Below are positions 24,703-34,020 of a DNA stretch of 64,000 bases, piece by piece. The DNA is taken from the NCBI RefSeq assembly GCF_044582145.1, contig NZ_JBDODO010000001.1. One strand, given 5' to 3'. Position numbers and translations under genes: made by a program. Source of the DNA: Guyparkeria sp016278265 (GTDB taxonomy: Bacteria > Pseudomonadota > Gammaproteobacteria > Halothiobacillales > Halothiobacillaceae). The notes under the pieces are model-generated. The model was not told the DNA's origin. It saw only the letters and a program-made list of their open reading frames with translations, and did not search any database. The first letter of the stretch is position 1; each line of letters starts with the position of its first letter.

Positions 24703-27700
24703 TCAGGCCGCGGCCGGCGGCTTGACCCGGAACCACACCGCATACATCGCCGGCAGAAACACGATGGTCAGCACCGTGCCCACGGCGATCCCGCCGATGA
24801 GCGTGTAGGCCAGCGGCCCCCAGAAGGTGCTGGCCGTCAGCGGCACGAACGCGAGCACCGCGGCCAGGGCGGTGAGCACCACCGGCCGGGCACGGCGGAT
24901 GGTCGCCTCGATCACGGCTGTGTAGCGGTCATCTCCCGCCCGGCGGTTCTCGTCGATCTGACCCACCAGAATCAGGGTGTTGCGCATCAGGATGCCCGCC
25001 AGCCCGATCAGTCCCAGCAGGGCGACGAAGCCGAAGGGCTGGTTGAACAGCGCCAGCGCCCCGGCCGCGCCGATCAATCCCAGCGGGGCGGTTAGCAGCA
25101 CCATGAAAAGGCCCGGGAAAGAGCGCATGTTGAGCATCAGCAAAGTCAGCATCAGCACCACCATCAGGGGCATGATCACCTTGATCGAGTTTTGCGCCTT
25201 GCCCGACTGCTCAACGGTGCCACCGATCTCCAGGCGATAACCGGGTGGCAGGTTGGCGCGCAGGTCGGCCAGATCCTGCCAGCTGGCACTGGTCGCATCC
25301 GGCGGCTGGGCGCCGCGGATCTCGGCGTTGACGTTCAGATAGGGGACCTGGTTGCGGCGCTTGAACACCGGTAATTCGCTTTCCACCTCGATCTCGCCCA
25401 GCTGCGCCAGCGGCACCGTCCGGCCGTCGCCGCTGCGGATCGGCAACTGATCGAGCCGGGCCGGATCGCGTGCCTGCTCCGGGTTCGCCAGAACGATCAC
25501 GTCGGTGCCGCGGATGCCCTCGCGCAACTGCGTGGCCGTCCGACCGTTGATCAAGCCCGCGAGCTGTTGCTGAACCTCGGCGGGCGTGAGCCCCAGGGCC
25601 GCCAGACGCGCGGGGTCGAGCGCCAGGCGCAGCGTGGGGATCTGCCGCCCCCATTCCAGATGCGGATCGACCAGGTGCGGATTGTCCGCCATCACAACAC
25701 GTACCCGCTCGCCGATCTCGACCAGCCGCTCGACTTCCGGCCCCATGACACGGAACTGCACCGGCCAGACCACCGGCGGGCCGTACAACAGCGGGTGCGC
25801 GCGGACTCGTGCCTCGGGAAAGACGCCCTCGGCGATCATCGTCTGCATGCGCCGGCGCAGAGCCTCGCGCGCCTCGGCATCGTGCGTGACGGCGATGATC
25901 TTGGCGAAGGCCGGATCGGGCAGTTCGGGATTGAGCGCGAGAAAGAAACGCGGCGCGCCGCGGCCGATGAAGGTCGACAGCGATTCGAGCGCCGGATCGT
26001 CTTCGATCGCCGCGGCGACCCTCTCGGCGACCTGGCGGGTGGCGACCATAGAACTGCCCTCGGGCAGTTGAATGTCGATCAGCAATTCCGGGCGATCCGA
26101 GCTGGGGAAGAATTGCTTGGCCACGCCCTGCCCCATCAGCACTGCCGAGGCGACGAACAGGATCAACGTGATCCCGATCACCCACCAACGCTGATGCACG
26201 CAACCGATGACCAGCCGCCGCAACCCGCGGTAGACACGGCCGGCATACATCTCACCGGACGCGGGCTGGACCTTCGGCAACAGCTTCACCCCCAGGTAGG
26301 GGGTGAACACCACCGCGACGACCCACGAGGCGATCAGCGAGATGCCCAGAATCCAGAAGATGTTGCCGGCGTACTCGCCCACGTTCGACTGGGCAAAGCC
26401 GATCGGCACGAAGCCCACCACGGTCACCAGGGTGCCCACCAGCATGGGCATGGCGGTGACCGTCCAGGCATGCGCCGCGGCGGCGACCCGGTCGGTGCCC
26501 TCCTCGAGCTTCACCAGCATCATCTCGATCGCGATGATCGCGTCGTCCACCAGCAGGCCCAGCGACAGGATCAGCGCCCCCAGCGTGATCCGGTCGAGGT
26601 TCTTGCCGGTGATCTGCATGACGACGAAGGTAATCGCGAGCGTCAGCGGCACGGCCAGCGCCACCACCAGGCCGGCACGCAGCCCCAGGGCGAGAAAGCC
26701 CACCAGCATCACCACGCCCAGGGCGAGCAGGAACTTGATCTGGAAGGTATCCACCGCCAGGCGAATCGCATCGGCCTGGTTGGTGACCTTCTCCAGTTGC
26801 ACACCGGCAGGCAGCCCCGCTTGGATGCGCTCCTCGAAGGCCGCCAGCCGCTCGCCGAGCTTCAGGCCGTTGACGTTGTCGGCCATGACCACGCCCACCA
26901 TCAGCGCGCGCTCGCCGTTGTTCTCGACGATAAAGGCGGGCGGATCGGCCAGCCGCCGCGACACCTCGGCGACGTCCGAGACACGCAGGACCTGCTCGCC
27001 GATCACCAGCGGGGTGTTGCCAATGCGTTCGATTGCGTCCGTGCCGCCGCCATCCAGCCCCGGACCGACGCGCACAGACAGGCGCGGACCGTCGGTCTCG
27101 ATCCGCCCGGCCGAGGTCATGCGGTTCTGGCCGGCAAGCGCGGCGGCCACCGCATCCAGTGACAGGCCCAGCGACTGGATGCGCGCCGGGTCGAGGCGGA
27201 TTTCGATCCGGTCGACCTGCTCGCCGATCAGGTGCGCCTTGTCCACGCCCTCCACGCGCAAGGCCTCGCGCCGCAGGGTTTCGGCGGCCTGAACCTGCAG
27301 GCGCTGCGACACCCCCGGCGCGGTCAGGGCGTAGAGCGTGAAGTAGACGTCGGAGAAGTCGTCGTTGAACAACGGGCCAACCACGCCCGGCGGCAGCTCG
27401 GGCTCGGCATCGGAGAGGTGCTTGCGCACCTGATAGAAGGTGTCGCTGACTTGCTCGGGCGGGGTGGATTCCTCGAAGTTGATCCGCAGGTAGATCGAAC
27501 CGGGGCGGGCGACGCTCTCGACGAAATCGAAGTAGGGCACGTTGTCGAGCGCACGCTCGAGCGGCTCGCCCACCTGCTCCTGCATCTCGCGGGCGGTCGC
27601 GCCTTCCAAGTGGGCCTCGGCGAGCATCACCTTGAGGGTGAAGGCCGGATCTTCGGCGCGCCCCAGCGAGACGAAGGCATACAGACCGGCGGCGGCCACC

Positions 27701-27786
27701 AGCAGGATCAGGTACAGCGTGATCGAGCGCTCGCGGACCGCGAGCGCCGAGAGATTGAAACGCGAGGAATCGGCGGGCTGGCTCAA
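24703..27786 (-). CDS. RND efflux transporter permease
   Basis: This is an inner-membrane, proton-driven pump of the resistance-nodulation-division superfamily, 1027 residues long with the usual duplicated layout: a first helix at about 20-40, a large periplasmic loop, six helices, a second loop and six helices. The helix-4 region reads LGLLVDDAIIAIEMML, with the paired acidic residues needed for proton relay. It starts at a TTG that overlaps the adaptor stop (TTGA), with GGGGAG placed well upstream of it. Sequence features suggest the hydrophobic/amphiphilic export group rather than metal export, but the substrate is not known. No outer-membrane channel gene is adjacent. Confidence 0.93.
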   Translation of the reverse strand: MSQPADSSRFNLSALAVRERSITLYLILLVAAAGLYAFVSLGRAEDPAFTLKVMLAEAHLEGATAREMQEQVGEPLERALDNVPYFDFVESVARPGSIYLRINFEESTPPEQVSDTFYQVRKHLSDAEPELPPGVVGPLFNDDFSDVYFTLYALTAPGVSQRLQVQAAETLRREALRVEGVDKAHLIGEQVDRIEIRLDPARIQSLGLSLDAVAAALAGQNRMTSAGRIETDGPRLSVRVGPGLDGGGTDAIERIGNTPLVIGEQVLRVSDVAEVSRRLADPPAFIVENNGERALMVGVVMADNVNGLKLGERLAAFEERIQAGLPAGVQLEKVTNQADAIRLAVDTFQIKFLLALGVVMLVGFLALGLRAGLVVALAVPLTLAITFVVMQITGKNLDRITLGALILSLGLLVDDAIIAIEMMLVKLEEGTDRVAAAAHAWTVTAMPMLVGTLVTVVGFVPIGFAQSNVGEYAGNIFWILGISLIASWVVAVVFTPYLGVKLLPKVQPASGEMYAGRVYRGLRRLVIGCVHQRWWVIGITLILFVASAVLMGQGVAKQFFPSSDRPELLIDIQLPEGSSMVATRQVAERVAAAIEDDPALESLSTFIGRGAPRFFLALNPELPDPAFAKIIAVTHDAEAREALRRRMQTMIAEGVFPEARVRAHPLLYGPPVVWPVQFRVMGPEVERLVEIGERVRVVMADNPHLVDPHLEWGRQIPTLRLALDPARLAALGLTPAEVQQQLAGLINGRTATQLREGIRGTDVIVLANPEQARDPARLDQLPIRSGDGRTVPLAQLGEIEVESELPVFKRRNQVPYLNVNAEIRGAQPPDATSASWQDLADLRANLPPGYRLEIGGTVEQSGKAQNSIKVIMPLMVVLMLTLLMLNMRSFPGLFMVLLTAPLGLIGAAGALALFNQPFGFVALLGLIGLAGILMRNTLILVGQIDENRRAGDDRYTAVIEATIRRARPVVLTALAAVLAFVPLTASTFWGPLAYTLIGGIAVGTVLTIVFLPAMYAVWFRVKPPAAA

Positions 27787-28967
27787 GGCCGCGGCTCCCC
27801 GGCCCCGCCGGCCAGCTCGGCGGCGCGGCGCGGGCGGACCCGCTGGCCATCGTGGAGCCGATTCACGCCCGCGGCCACCACCAACGCACCGACGGGCAGG
27901 TCGCCCGCGATCACCGCGTAATCACCCGCCACCGAGCGCACCGTCACCGCGACCGCCTGCACCGCATCGTCCTGCACGCGGAAGACCCGCGACTGGCCAT
28001 CACGGGCGAAGACGGCGCCCACCGGCACACGCAACGTCGGTTCGCCGCCGGCAAAACGCAGGATGGCCGTCTGCCCCAGCGACCAGGGCTGCCCCTCGAC
28101 CGCCGCCCCGTTCAGGCGGTAACGAGCGGCATAGGTGCGACTGGCCGGGTCGGCCGCGCCGCTGACCGAATCGAGCTTGGCCGCCACCGTTTGCCCGTCA
28201 CCAACCAGTTCGGCCATGGCCCCTTCCGACAGGGTCGGCATCCGTCGCTCGGGCACGGCCACTTCGACCAGCCGCCCGGCATCCGCGGCCAATTGCAGCA
28301 TCGGCTGGCCGGCGGCGACCACGTCGCCGACATCGGCCAGCAGGCCGGTCAGCACGCCATCGAACGGCGCGCGCAGCTCGGCGTAGTCGAGGGCATTCTT
28401 CGCCTCGGTCAGTCGTGCCTCCGCATTACTCATGGCCGCGGCAGCCGCCCGTTGGCGGGAGATGGCTTGATCCAGTTGTTGCCGGCTGGCGACATTGCGG
28501 TTCGACAGGTCGCGGATGCGACCCAATTCCTGATCGGTGAGCGTTGCCTCGGCCTGCGCCTGCGCGAGGGCCGAGCGGGCCGAATCCAGCCGCGCACGCA
28601 AATCCCGGTCGTCGAGTCGGGCCAGCACCGCATCGGACTCGACCCGCTCGCCACGCCGCACCAACCGCTCACTGATCCGCCCCGCCACCTGGAATCCCAG
28701 CGCGCTGGCGGTCTTCGCGACCACCGCACCCACCAGCGCCGGCCGGGCATCGACCCCAGCACGCACCGGCGCCACCAGCACCACCGGCAGGGTCTCGGCC
28801 GCCCCCTCGACGTCGTCCGCCTCGGTCCCCTGGGCCGCCTGGACCGCCTGGACCGCCTGGACCGCATGGGTCGCATGGGTCGCAAACAACAGCGAGGCGG
28901 CCAACAGCGCGCCCGACAGGAATCCCACCGGCCAACCCGCGGCAAAAAGCCGCCTTTCCTTTGCCAT
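27783..28967 (-). CDS. RND efflux periplasmic adaptor subunit
   Basis: This membrane-fusion protein links the pump to an outer-membrane channel. The 394-residue product has an N-terminal membrane anchor or signal (about 8-30), a lipoyl-like half beginning ALVGAVVAKTASALGFQVAG, a coiled-coil hairpin (about 120-190) and a beta-barrel with YAELRAPFDGVLTGLL. The frame is open to 29012, but the ATG at 28967 gives the better signal region. Its codons just after the hydrophobic stretch contain a 9-base tandem repeat encoding HATHAVQAVQAVQ. It overlaps the permease gene and is divergent from the photolyase gene across about 48 bases. Confidence 0.9.
   Translation of the reverse strand: MAKERRLFAAGWPVGFLSGALLAASLLFATHATHAVQAVQAVQAAQGTEADDVEGAAETLPVVLVAPVRAGVDARPALVGAVVAKTASALGFQVAGRISERLVRRGERVESDAVLARLDDRDLRARLDSARSALAQAQAEATLTDQELGRIRDLSNRNVASRQQLDQAISRQRAAAAAMSNAEARLTEAKNALDYAELRAPFDGVLTGLLADVGDVVAAGQPMLQLAADAGRLVEVAVPERRMPTLSEGAMAELVGDGQTVAAKLDSVSGAADPASRTYAARYRLNGAAVEGQPWSLGQTAILRFAGGEPTLRVPVGAVFARDGQSRVFRVQDDAVQAVAVTVRSVAGDYAVIAGDLPVGALVVAAGVNRLHDGQRVRPRRAAELAGGAGEPRP
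28832..28883. repeat. 9-base tandem repeat inside the adaptor gene
   Basis: Nearly six copies of a 9-base unit (GGACCGCCT and variants) lie in frame in the adaptor gene, just after its hydrophobic signal segment. Changes in copy number would keep the frame and alter only the length of the Val/Gln/Ala/His stretch. Confidence 0.85.
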
Positions 28968-29015
28968 ACTCACCGGCAATTTCCCTCTCCCGTCCACGGA
29001 CAGCCGGACCATTCC

Positions 29016-30470
29016 ATGTCAAACGCCCCCACCATCGTCTGGTTTCGCCAGGATCTGCGCCTGGCGGACAACCCGGCCCTCGAGCGGGCCGCAGTAAACG
29101 GAGACATCATACCGGTATACATCCTGCCGCCCGAGGGGCCCGATCAGGCGCGTCGTGACGGCTTTCACCACGGCGGTGCCAGCCGCTGGTGGCTACATCA
29201 CAGTCTCGCGGCACTCGATCGTGACTTGCAGGCGTTGGGCGGTCGCCTGATCATTCGCCGCGGCGAGCCGGCCGACGTGCTGACTCGGCTAGCGGCCGAC
29301 TCCGGCGCCACGACCGTGCACTGGAACCGGCGTCTGGAGCCGGCCGGTATCGCCACCGACCGCGCCACCAAGCAAGCGCTACGCGACGAGGGCCTGGCGG
29401 TGGAGTCGTTTGCCGGCAACTACCTGCACGAGCCGTGGAACGTGCTCAACAAGCAGGGCGCGCCCTACAAGGTATTCACGCCCTACTGGAAGGCACTGCT
29501 CGCCGCGGGCATCGACCAGCCGATCCTGCCCGAACCCGAGGGCCTCAACCTCGTTCCGGCGGCGGTCGGCAGCGAGACGATCGACTCGCTCGGACTGCTG
29601 CCGCAGCGGGACTGGGCCGCCGGCTTTGCCGAGTGGTGGACGCCGGGCGAGGCGGGGGCCTGGGATCGGTTCGAGTCGTTCCTCGACGACGTTTCGCACT
29701 ACCACGACACCCGCAACCGGCTCGATCTCGACGGCACCTCGCGGCTCTCGCCCCACCTGCACTTCGGCGAGATCTCCCCGCGCCAGGTCGTCGCCCGGGT
29801 ACGCAGCGCCTACCCGGATGCCCTCGACGACAAGGGCCCCGAGGCTTTCCTGCGCGAGATCGGCTGGCGCGAGTTCGGCGCCAATCTGCTCTACCACTTT
29901 CCCCAGACGCAGACCGACAATCTCGATGCCCGCTTCGACCACCTGCCCTGGCGCAACGATCCCGACCACATCGGTGCCTGGCAGCGCGGCGAAACCGGCA
30001 TCCCGGTGGTCGACGCCGCCATGCGCGCGCTCTGGGCGACCGGCTGGATGCACAACCGCGCGCGGATGATCGTCGCCTCCTTTCTGACCAAGAACTGCCT
30101 GGTCGACTGGCGCATCGGTGCGGACTGGTTCATGGACACCCTGGTCGACGCCGACCTGCCCAGCAACACGGCCGGCTGGCAGTGGGTGGCCGGCACCGGC
30201 GGGGACGCCGCGCCCTACTTCCGCATCTTCAATCCCGTCTTGCAGAGCGGCAAGTTCGACTCCGAGGGCGCCTTCATCCGCCGCTGGGTGCCGGAACTGG
30301 CCGCGCTGCCCGACAAGGTACTATTCGCGCCGTGGGAGAGCGATCCCGGCACACTGAACCGCGCCGGCGTGACGCTGGGCGAAACCTACCCCCGCCCGAT
30401 CGTCGATCTCAAGGCCTCCCGCGAGGCGGCCCTGGAGGCATTCCAGCAGATCAAGCATTACGAAAGGTGA
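29016..30470 (+). CDS. phrB: Deoxyribodipyrimidine photolyase
   Basis: This is a light-driven enzyme that reverses cyclobutane pyrimidine dimers in DNA. The 484-residue protein has the N-terminal antenna domain opening TIVWFRQDLRLADNPAL and a C-terminal FAD domain. Conserved elements include LSPHLHFGEISPRQV, REIGWREFGANLLYHFP, and WMHNRARMIVASFLTKNCL followed by GWQWVAGTGGDAAPYFRIFNP. The last of these is the substrate and flavin pocket of class I CPD photolyases. The ATG at 29016 is preferred; the upstream extension is antisense to the adaptor gene. modE follows after 52 bases. Confidence 0.96.
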   Translation: MSNAPTIVWFRQDLRLADNPALERAAVNGDIIPVYILPPEGPDQARRDGFHHGGASRWWLHHSLAALDRDLQALGGRLIIRRGEPADVLTRLAADSGATTVHWNRRLEPAGIATDRATKQALRDEGLAVESFAGNYLHEPWNVLNKQGAPYKVFTPYWKALLAAGIDQPILPEPEGLNLVPAAVGSETIDSLGLLPQRDWAAGFAEWWTPGEAGAWDRFESFLDDVSHYHDTRNRLDLDGTSRLSPHLHFGEISPRQVVARVRSAYPDALDDKGPEAFLREIGWREFGANLLYHFPQTQTDNLDARFDHLPWRNDPDHIGAWQRGETGIPVVDAAMRALWATGWMHNRARMIVASFLTKNCLVDWRIGADWFMDTLVDADLPSNTAGWQWVAGTGGDAAPYFRIFNPVLQSGKFDSEGAFIRRWVPELAALPDKVLFAPWESDPGTLNRAGVTLGETYPRPIVDLKASREAALEAFQQIKHYER

Positions 30471-30522
30471 CGGCCGTTCCGGGTAAGATCGGCCAACCGT
30501 TTACCCCATTGTCCCGCCCCTC

Positions 30523-31326
30523 ATGTTGATATATAGTGAAAAACATAACGCGATATTCACCGGCTCACTGGGCCTGAAACTGGGTGGAGGCGAGGTGTCC
30601 GACCGCCGCCTGCGGCTGCTGGCCGCCCTCGAGCAAACCGGCTCGATCAGCGGCGCGGCGCGGTCGATCGGCATGACCTACAAGGCGGCCTGGGACGCGG
30701 TCGACGCGATCAACAACCTCGCCGACAAGCCGCTGGTCACCACCCGTCATGGCGGGTCGAAGGGCGGCGGAGCGGTGCTCTCCGAGGACGGCCGGCGCCT
30801 GCTGGCCGCCTGGAAGCGACTCAACGGCATGCAACAGGAGCTGCTGGCCCTGTTCGAACGCAACGAGCTGACCGACGATCTGGACCTACTGCGGAGGATC
30901 CACATGAAGACCAGCGCGAGGAACGCCCTGGCCGGCCGGGTGAAGGCGATCACCTACGGCCCGGTCAGCAGCGAGGTGGTCGTCTCGCTGGCCGGTGGCG
31001 ACGAGCTGGTCGCGGTGATCACGCGCCGCAGCGCCGAGGACATGGCGTTGGCCGAGGGTCGTGCCGTGCATGCCCTGATCAAGGCAAGCTTCGTGATCCT
31101 GAGCGACGCCGACTCGCGCACCTCGGCGCGCAATCAGCTCTGCGGCACGGTCGAGCGCATCGAGACCGGCGCGGTCAACAGCGAGGTGGTGGTCGCCCTT
31201 CCCGGCGGCGCGCGCCTGACGGCGGTGGTGACCAACACCAGCATCGACATGCTGGGCCTTGCCGAGGGGGCGGCGACCTGCGCGCTGGTCAAGGCCAGCC
31301 ACGTGATCCTGGGCGTGGACGAGTAG
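30523..31326 (+). CDS. modE: Molybdate-responsive regulator ModE
   Basis: ModE binds molybdate and then represses modABC. The 267-residue protein has an N-terminal winged helix (GSISGAARSIGMTYKAAWDAVDAINNL in two overlapping motifs, about residues 40-66) and two Mop/TOBE molybdate-binding domains, each beginning TSARN (about 128 and 200). It precedes modABC in the same direction. The ATG at 30523 lacks a ribosome site, but the N-terminal strand AIFTGSLGLKL aligns with that of known ModE, so the start cannot be much later. A ModE-type operator overlaps the first codons, suggesting autorepression. Confidence 0.95.
   Translation: MLIYSEKHNAIFTGSLGLKLGGGEVSDRRLRLLAALEQTGSISGAARSIGMTYKAAWDAVDAINNLADKPLVTTRHGGSKGGGAVLSEDGRRLLAAWKRLNGMQQELLALFERNELTDDLDLLRRIHMKTSARNALAGRVKAITYGPVSSEVVVSLAGGDELVAVITRRSAEDMALAEGRAVHALIKASFVILSDADSRTSARNQLCGTVERIETGAVNSEVVVALPGGARLTAVVTNTSIDMLGLAEGAATCALVKASHVILGVDE
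30526..30553 (+). promoter_or_regulatory. Candidate ModE operator over the modE start
   Basis: TTGATATATA, six bases (GTGAAA), then AACATAACGCGAT resembles the palindromic ModE box (ATCGxTATATA-n6-TATATAACGAT). The left half matches well and the right half keeps ATAACG. The site covers codons 2-11 of modE, which would allow bound ModE to block its own expression. Confidence 0.5.
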
Positions 31327-31361
31327 CCCCGCGAGCACTCACGCGGTGTCTCGCTTGGCGC

Positions 31362-31386
31362 ATCGATATATACCCAACAACCGATC
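31362..31386 (+). promoter_or_regulatory. Candidate ModE operator upstream of modA
   Basis: ATCGATATATA at 31362-31372 is a close match to the left half of a ModE box. The right half (ACAACCGAT) is degenerate. It lies 26 bases before the modA start, between modE and modABC, where molybdate repression is expected. Confidence 0.45.
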
Positions 31387-31411
31387 GAAAGACAAAACCA
31401 AGGAGCTCGAG

Positions 31412-32176
31412 ATGTGGAAGAAGACCCTGATGGCCGCCCTGCTTGCCAGCGGCTGGCTGACCGCGGCGGCGGCCCAGGCCGAGACCATCACCGTGGCGGT
31501 GGCCGCGAACTTCACCAAGGCGGCTGAGGAGATCGGCGCGGCCTGGGAAGAGTCCTCCGGCCACGAGGTGCGGTTCTCCTTCGGCCCCTCGGGCAAGCTC
31601 CTGGCCCAGATCCGCAACGGCGCCCCCTTCGACGCCTATTTCTCCGCCGACACCGGCCGACCGGAACAGCTGGCCGAGTCCGGCGAGGCAAGGGACGTCT
31701 TCGTCTACGCCCGGGGGAAACTGGCCCTGTTCAGCCTCGATCTGCCCGTGCACGAGCGCGCCGAGGAGATCCTGGCCGACAGCGACTTCCGCTACCTGGC
31801 CGCGGCCAACCCCAAGGCGGCCCCCTATGGGCTTGCCGCGCAGCAGGTGCTGGAAAAGCGTGGTCTCTACCAGCGCTATCGGGCGGAGGGGAAGATCGCC
31901 ACCGGCGAGAGCATCACGCAGACCTTCCAGTTCGTCACCACCGGAAACGCCCAGCTGGGTTTTGTCGCCCTGTCGCAACTACGTGACCCGCAAAGCCCGG
32001 TAACAGACGAGGGACACATCTGGATGCCGCCGGCAGAGGACTACGATCCCATCGAGCAGGGCGCCGCCGCGCTGACCCGCAGCCAGCATCCCGAGGTAGT
32101 CGACGATTTCCTCGCCTTCGTTCGCAGCGACCAGGGCGCGGCGATCATGGAGAAGTATGGCTACGACACGCCCTGA
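31412..32176 (+). CDS. modA: Periplasmic molybdate-binding protein ModA
   Basis: ModA binds molybdate (and tungstate) in the periplasm for ModBC. The 254-residue precursor has a signal peptide ending AAAQA-ETITVAVAANFTKA. It then shows FSFGPSGKLLAQIRNGAPFDAYFSAD, split over the oxyanion-binding loops, and later TGESITQTFQFVTTGNAQLGF. A strong AAGGAG site precedes the ATG at 31412. It heads modABC, with modB 9 bases downstream. Confidence 0.96.
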   Translation: MWKKTLMAALLASGWLTAAAAQAETITVAVAANFTKAAEEIGAAWEESSGHEVRFSFGPSGKLLAQIRNGAPFDAYFSADTGRPEQLAESGEARDVFVYARGKLALFSLDLPVHERAEEILADSDFRYLAAANPKAAPYGLAAQQVLEKRGLYQRYRAEGKIATGESITQTFQFVTTGNAQLGFVALSQLRDPQSPVTDEGHIWMPPAEDYDPIEQGAAALTRSQHPEVVDDFLAFVRSDQGAAIMEKYGYDTP

Positions 32177-32185
32177 GGACAGGCC

Positions 32186-32878
32186 ATGACGCTGTTCGGC
32201 ATCCCGCTCGACACCCACCCGATCTGGCTGACCCTGCAGGTGGCGGCGGTGACCACCATCCTGCTGCTGCTCATCGGCGTACCGATCGCCTGGGGGCTTT
32301 CCCGCATGCGCTCGCGCTGGCGGGTGGCCTTCGAGGCGCTGGTCTCGCTGCCGCTGGTGCTGCCGCCGACGGTGCTGGGCTTCTACCTGATCATCGCGAT
32401 GAACCCCAATGGCGCGCTGACCCAGTTCCTGGGACTGTTCGGCTTCGACGGCCAGCTGACCTTCAACTTCACCGGCCTGGTGATCGGCTCGGTGCTGTTC
32501 TCGCTGCCGTTCATGGTCCAGCCGATGATGTCCGCCTTCCAGGGGCTCTCCGAGGAGGTGCTGGATGCCGCCCGCCTGATGCGGGCCGGCTTTGTCGACC
32601 GATTCTTCAGCGTGATCCTGCCGCTGTCGCGCCAGGGGCTGCTGGTGGGCTCGGTACTTACCTTCGCCCACACCGTGGGCGAGTTCGGCGTGGTGCTGAT
32701 GGTCGGCGGCAATATCGAGGGCCAGACGCGCATGGTCTCGATCGCGATCTTCGATCACGTCGAGTCGTTCGAGTATGCCCAGGCCCACCTGCTCTCGGCG
32801 GTGATGGTGATCTTCGCCTTCGTCACGCTGGTGGGCGTGTACCTGATTAATCGCCGGTTTTCGGCCAGGCTGGGGTAA
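32186..32878 (+). CDS. modB: Molybdate ABC transporter permease ModB
   Basis: This is the inner-membrane channel of the molybdate importer, 230 residues with five predicted helices. The coupling loop with the ATPase is LDAARLMRAGFVDRFFSVILP, split around the EAA-type Gly. The segment LVLPPTVLGFYLI near residue 55 and the downstream HTVGEFGVVLMVGGNI are typical of ModB. It lies between modA and modC with short spacers (9 and 4 bases). Confidence 0.96.
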   Translation: MTLFGIPLDTHPIWLTLQVAAVTTILLLLIGVPIAWGLSRMRSRWRVAFEALVSLPLVLPPTVLGFYLIIAMNPNGALTQFLGLFGFDGQLTFNFTGLVIGSVLFSLPFMVQPMMSAFQGLSEEVLDAARLMRAGFVDRFFSVILPLSRQGLLVGSVLTFAHTVGEFGVVLMVGGNIEGQTRMVSIAIFDHVESFEYAQAHLLSAVMVIFAFVTLVGVYLINRRFSARLG

Positions 32879-32882
32879 GACC

Positions 32883-33980
32883 ATGTTCGAGGGCAACCTG
32901 ACACTCACCGTCGGCGACTTCCGGATGGCCTCCGGCGACTTCGCCTTCGAGTCGGACGGGGTGACCGCCCTGTTCGGCCGCTCGGGCTCGGGCAAGAGCA
33001 CGCTGCTGCGTGCGATGGCCGGCCTGGATCGGCACACCCGCGGGCGGCTGCGTTTCCACGACGAGGTCTGGCAGGACGGCCGGCGGGGCTTGCCGGCCGA
33101 GCAGCGCGACATCGGCATGGTCTTCCAGCACGCCGCCCTGCTCGCCCACCGCACGGTGCGCGGCAATCTCGACTTCGCCGCCAGGCGCGCGCCGACCGAC
33201 CGTGGGGCGGCCATCGACCGCGACCAGATCATCGAGCGGACCGGCATCGCCCCACTGCTCGACCGGGCGGTGGCCAATCTTTCCGGCGGCGAACGCCAGC
33301 GGATCGCGATCGCCCGCGCCCTGATCGGCCGGCCACGGGTGCTGATGATGGACGAGCCGCTGGCCGCGCTCGACTGGCGTGCCAAGGCCGAACTGCTCGA
33401 CCTGTTCGAGACGGTGATCCGCGATTTCGCCATCCCCACCGTGATGATCACCCACGCCCCGGCGGAGGTGGAACGGCTGGCCGACCGGGTGGTGTTCATG
33501 GCGGAAGGACGGGTCGAGCGGGTCGAGCCATTGAAGGAGGCGCTCGGGCGGGTCGACTCGCCGCTGTTCACCGAGGAAGGCCCGGTCGCCTCGCTCGACG
33601 GCCACGTGGAGCACGTCCACGGCGACCCGCACCGGCTGCGCTTCGTCACCGCGCCCCAAACGGGCACCGGCCAGCCGGTGACCTTCCAACTGGGCGCGGA
33701 CGGCTCGACGACCGAGCACGGCCCGCGCCGCCTGCGGGTGCGCGCCGACGACGTGGCACTGGCCCGGGAGCGACTCGACAACATCTCGATGCAGAACCAG
33801 CTCCCGGCCCGGATCGAACGGATCGACACCAGCGCCCCCGGCCGCCGGGCCGTGTTCCTCACCCTGGAAGACGGTCAACGGCTGGTCAGCGAGGTCACCG
33901 ACCGCGCCGTGGCCGACATGGGGCTGGATGCCGGCCAGGCCGTCATCGCCCTGGTCAAGAGCGCGGCACTGGCGAGGTAA
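32883..33980 (+). CDS. modC: Molybdate ABC transporter ATPase ModC
   Basis: ModC hydrolyses ATP to drive molybdate import. The 365-residue protein has Walker A GRSGSGKST near residue 33, the signature LSGGERQRIAIARAL, Walker B VLMMDEPLAALDW, and a C-terminal Mop/TOBE domain (about 300-362) that can bind oxyanion and modulate transport. It is the last gene of modABC. The next gene is on the opposite strand; no strong terminator is visible in the 40-base gap. Confidence 0.96.
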   Translation: MFEGNLTLTVGDFRMASGDFAFESDGVTALFGRSGSGKSTLLRAMAGLDRHTRGRLRFHDEVWQDGRRGLPAEQRDIGMVFQHAALLAHRTVRGNLDFAARRAPTDRGAAIDRDQIIERTGIAPLLDRAVANLSGGERQRIAIARALIGRPRVLMMDEPLAALDWRAKAELLDLFETVIRDFAIPTVMITHAPAEVERLADRVVFMAEGRVERVEPLKEALGRVDSPLFTEEGPVASLDGHVEHVHGDPHRLRFVTAPQTGTGQPVTFQLGADGSTTEHGPRRLRVRADDVALARERLDNISMQNQLPARIERIDTSAPGRRAVFLTLEDGQRLVSEVTDRAVADMGLDAGQAVIALVKSAALAR

Positions 33981-34020
33981 TCCGGGCAGGGCGGCACAAC
34001 CGCGGGCCCGCGTGGCGCGA

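Noticed and set aside
28832..28883. Possible CRISPR array
   Set aside because: The 9-base units are contiguous with no spacers and lie in frame inside a gene.
33981..34020. Terminator after modC
   Set aside because: GC-rich palindromic bases are present, but there is no T tract, so I could not support it.
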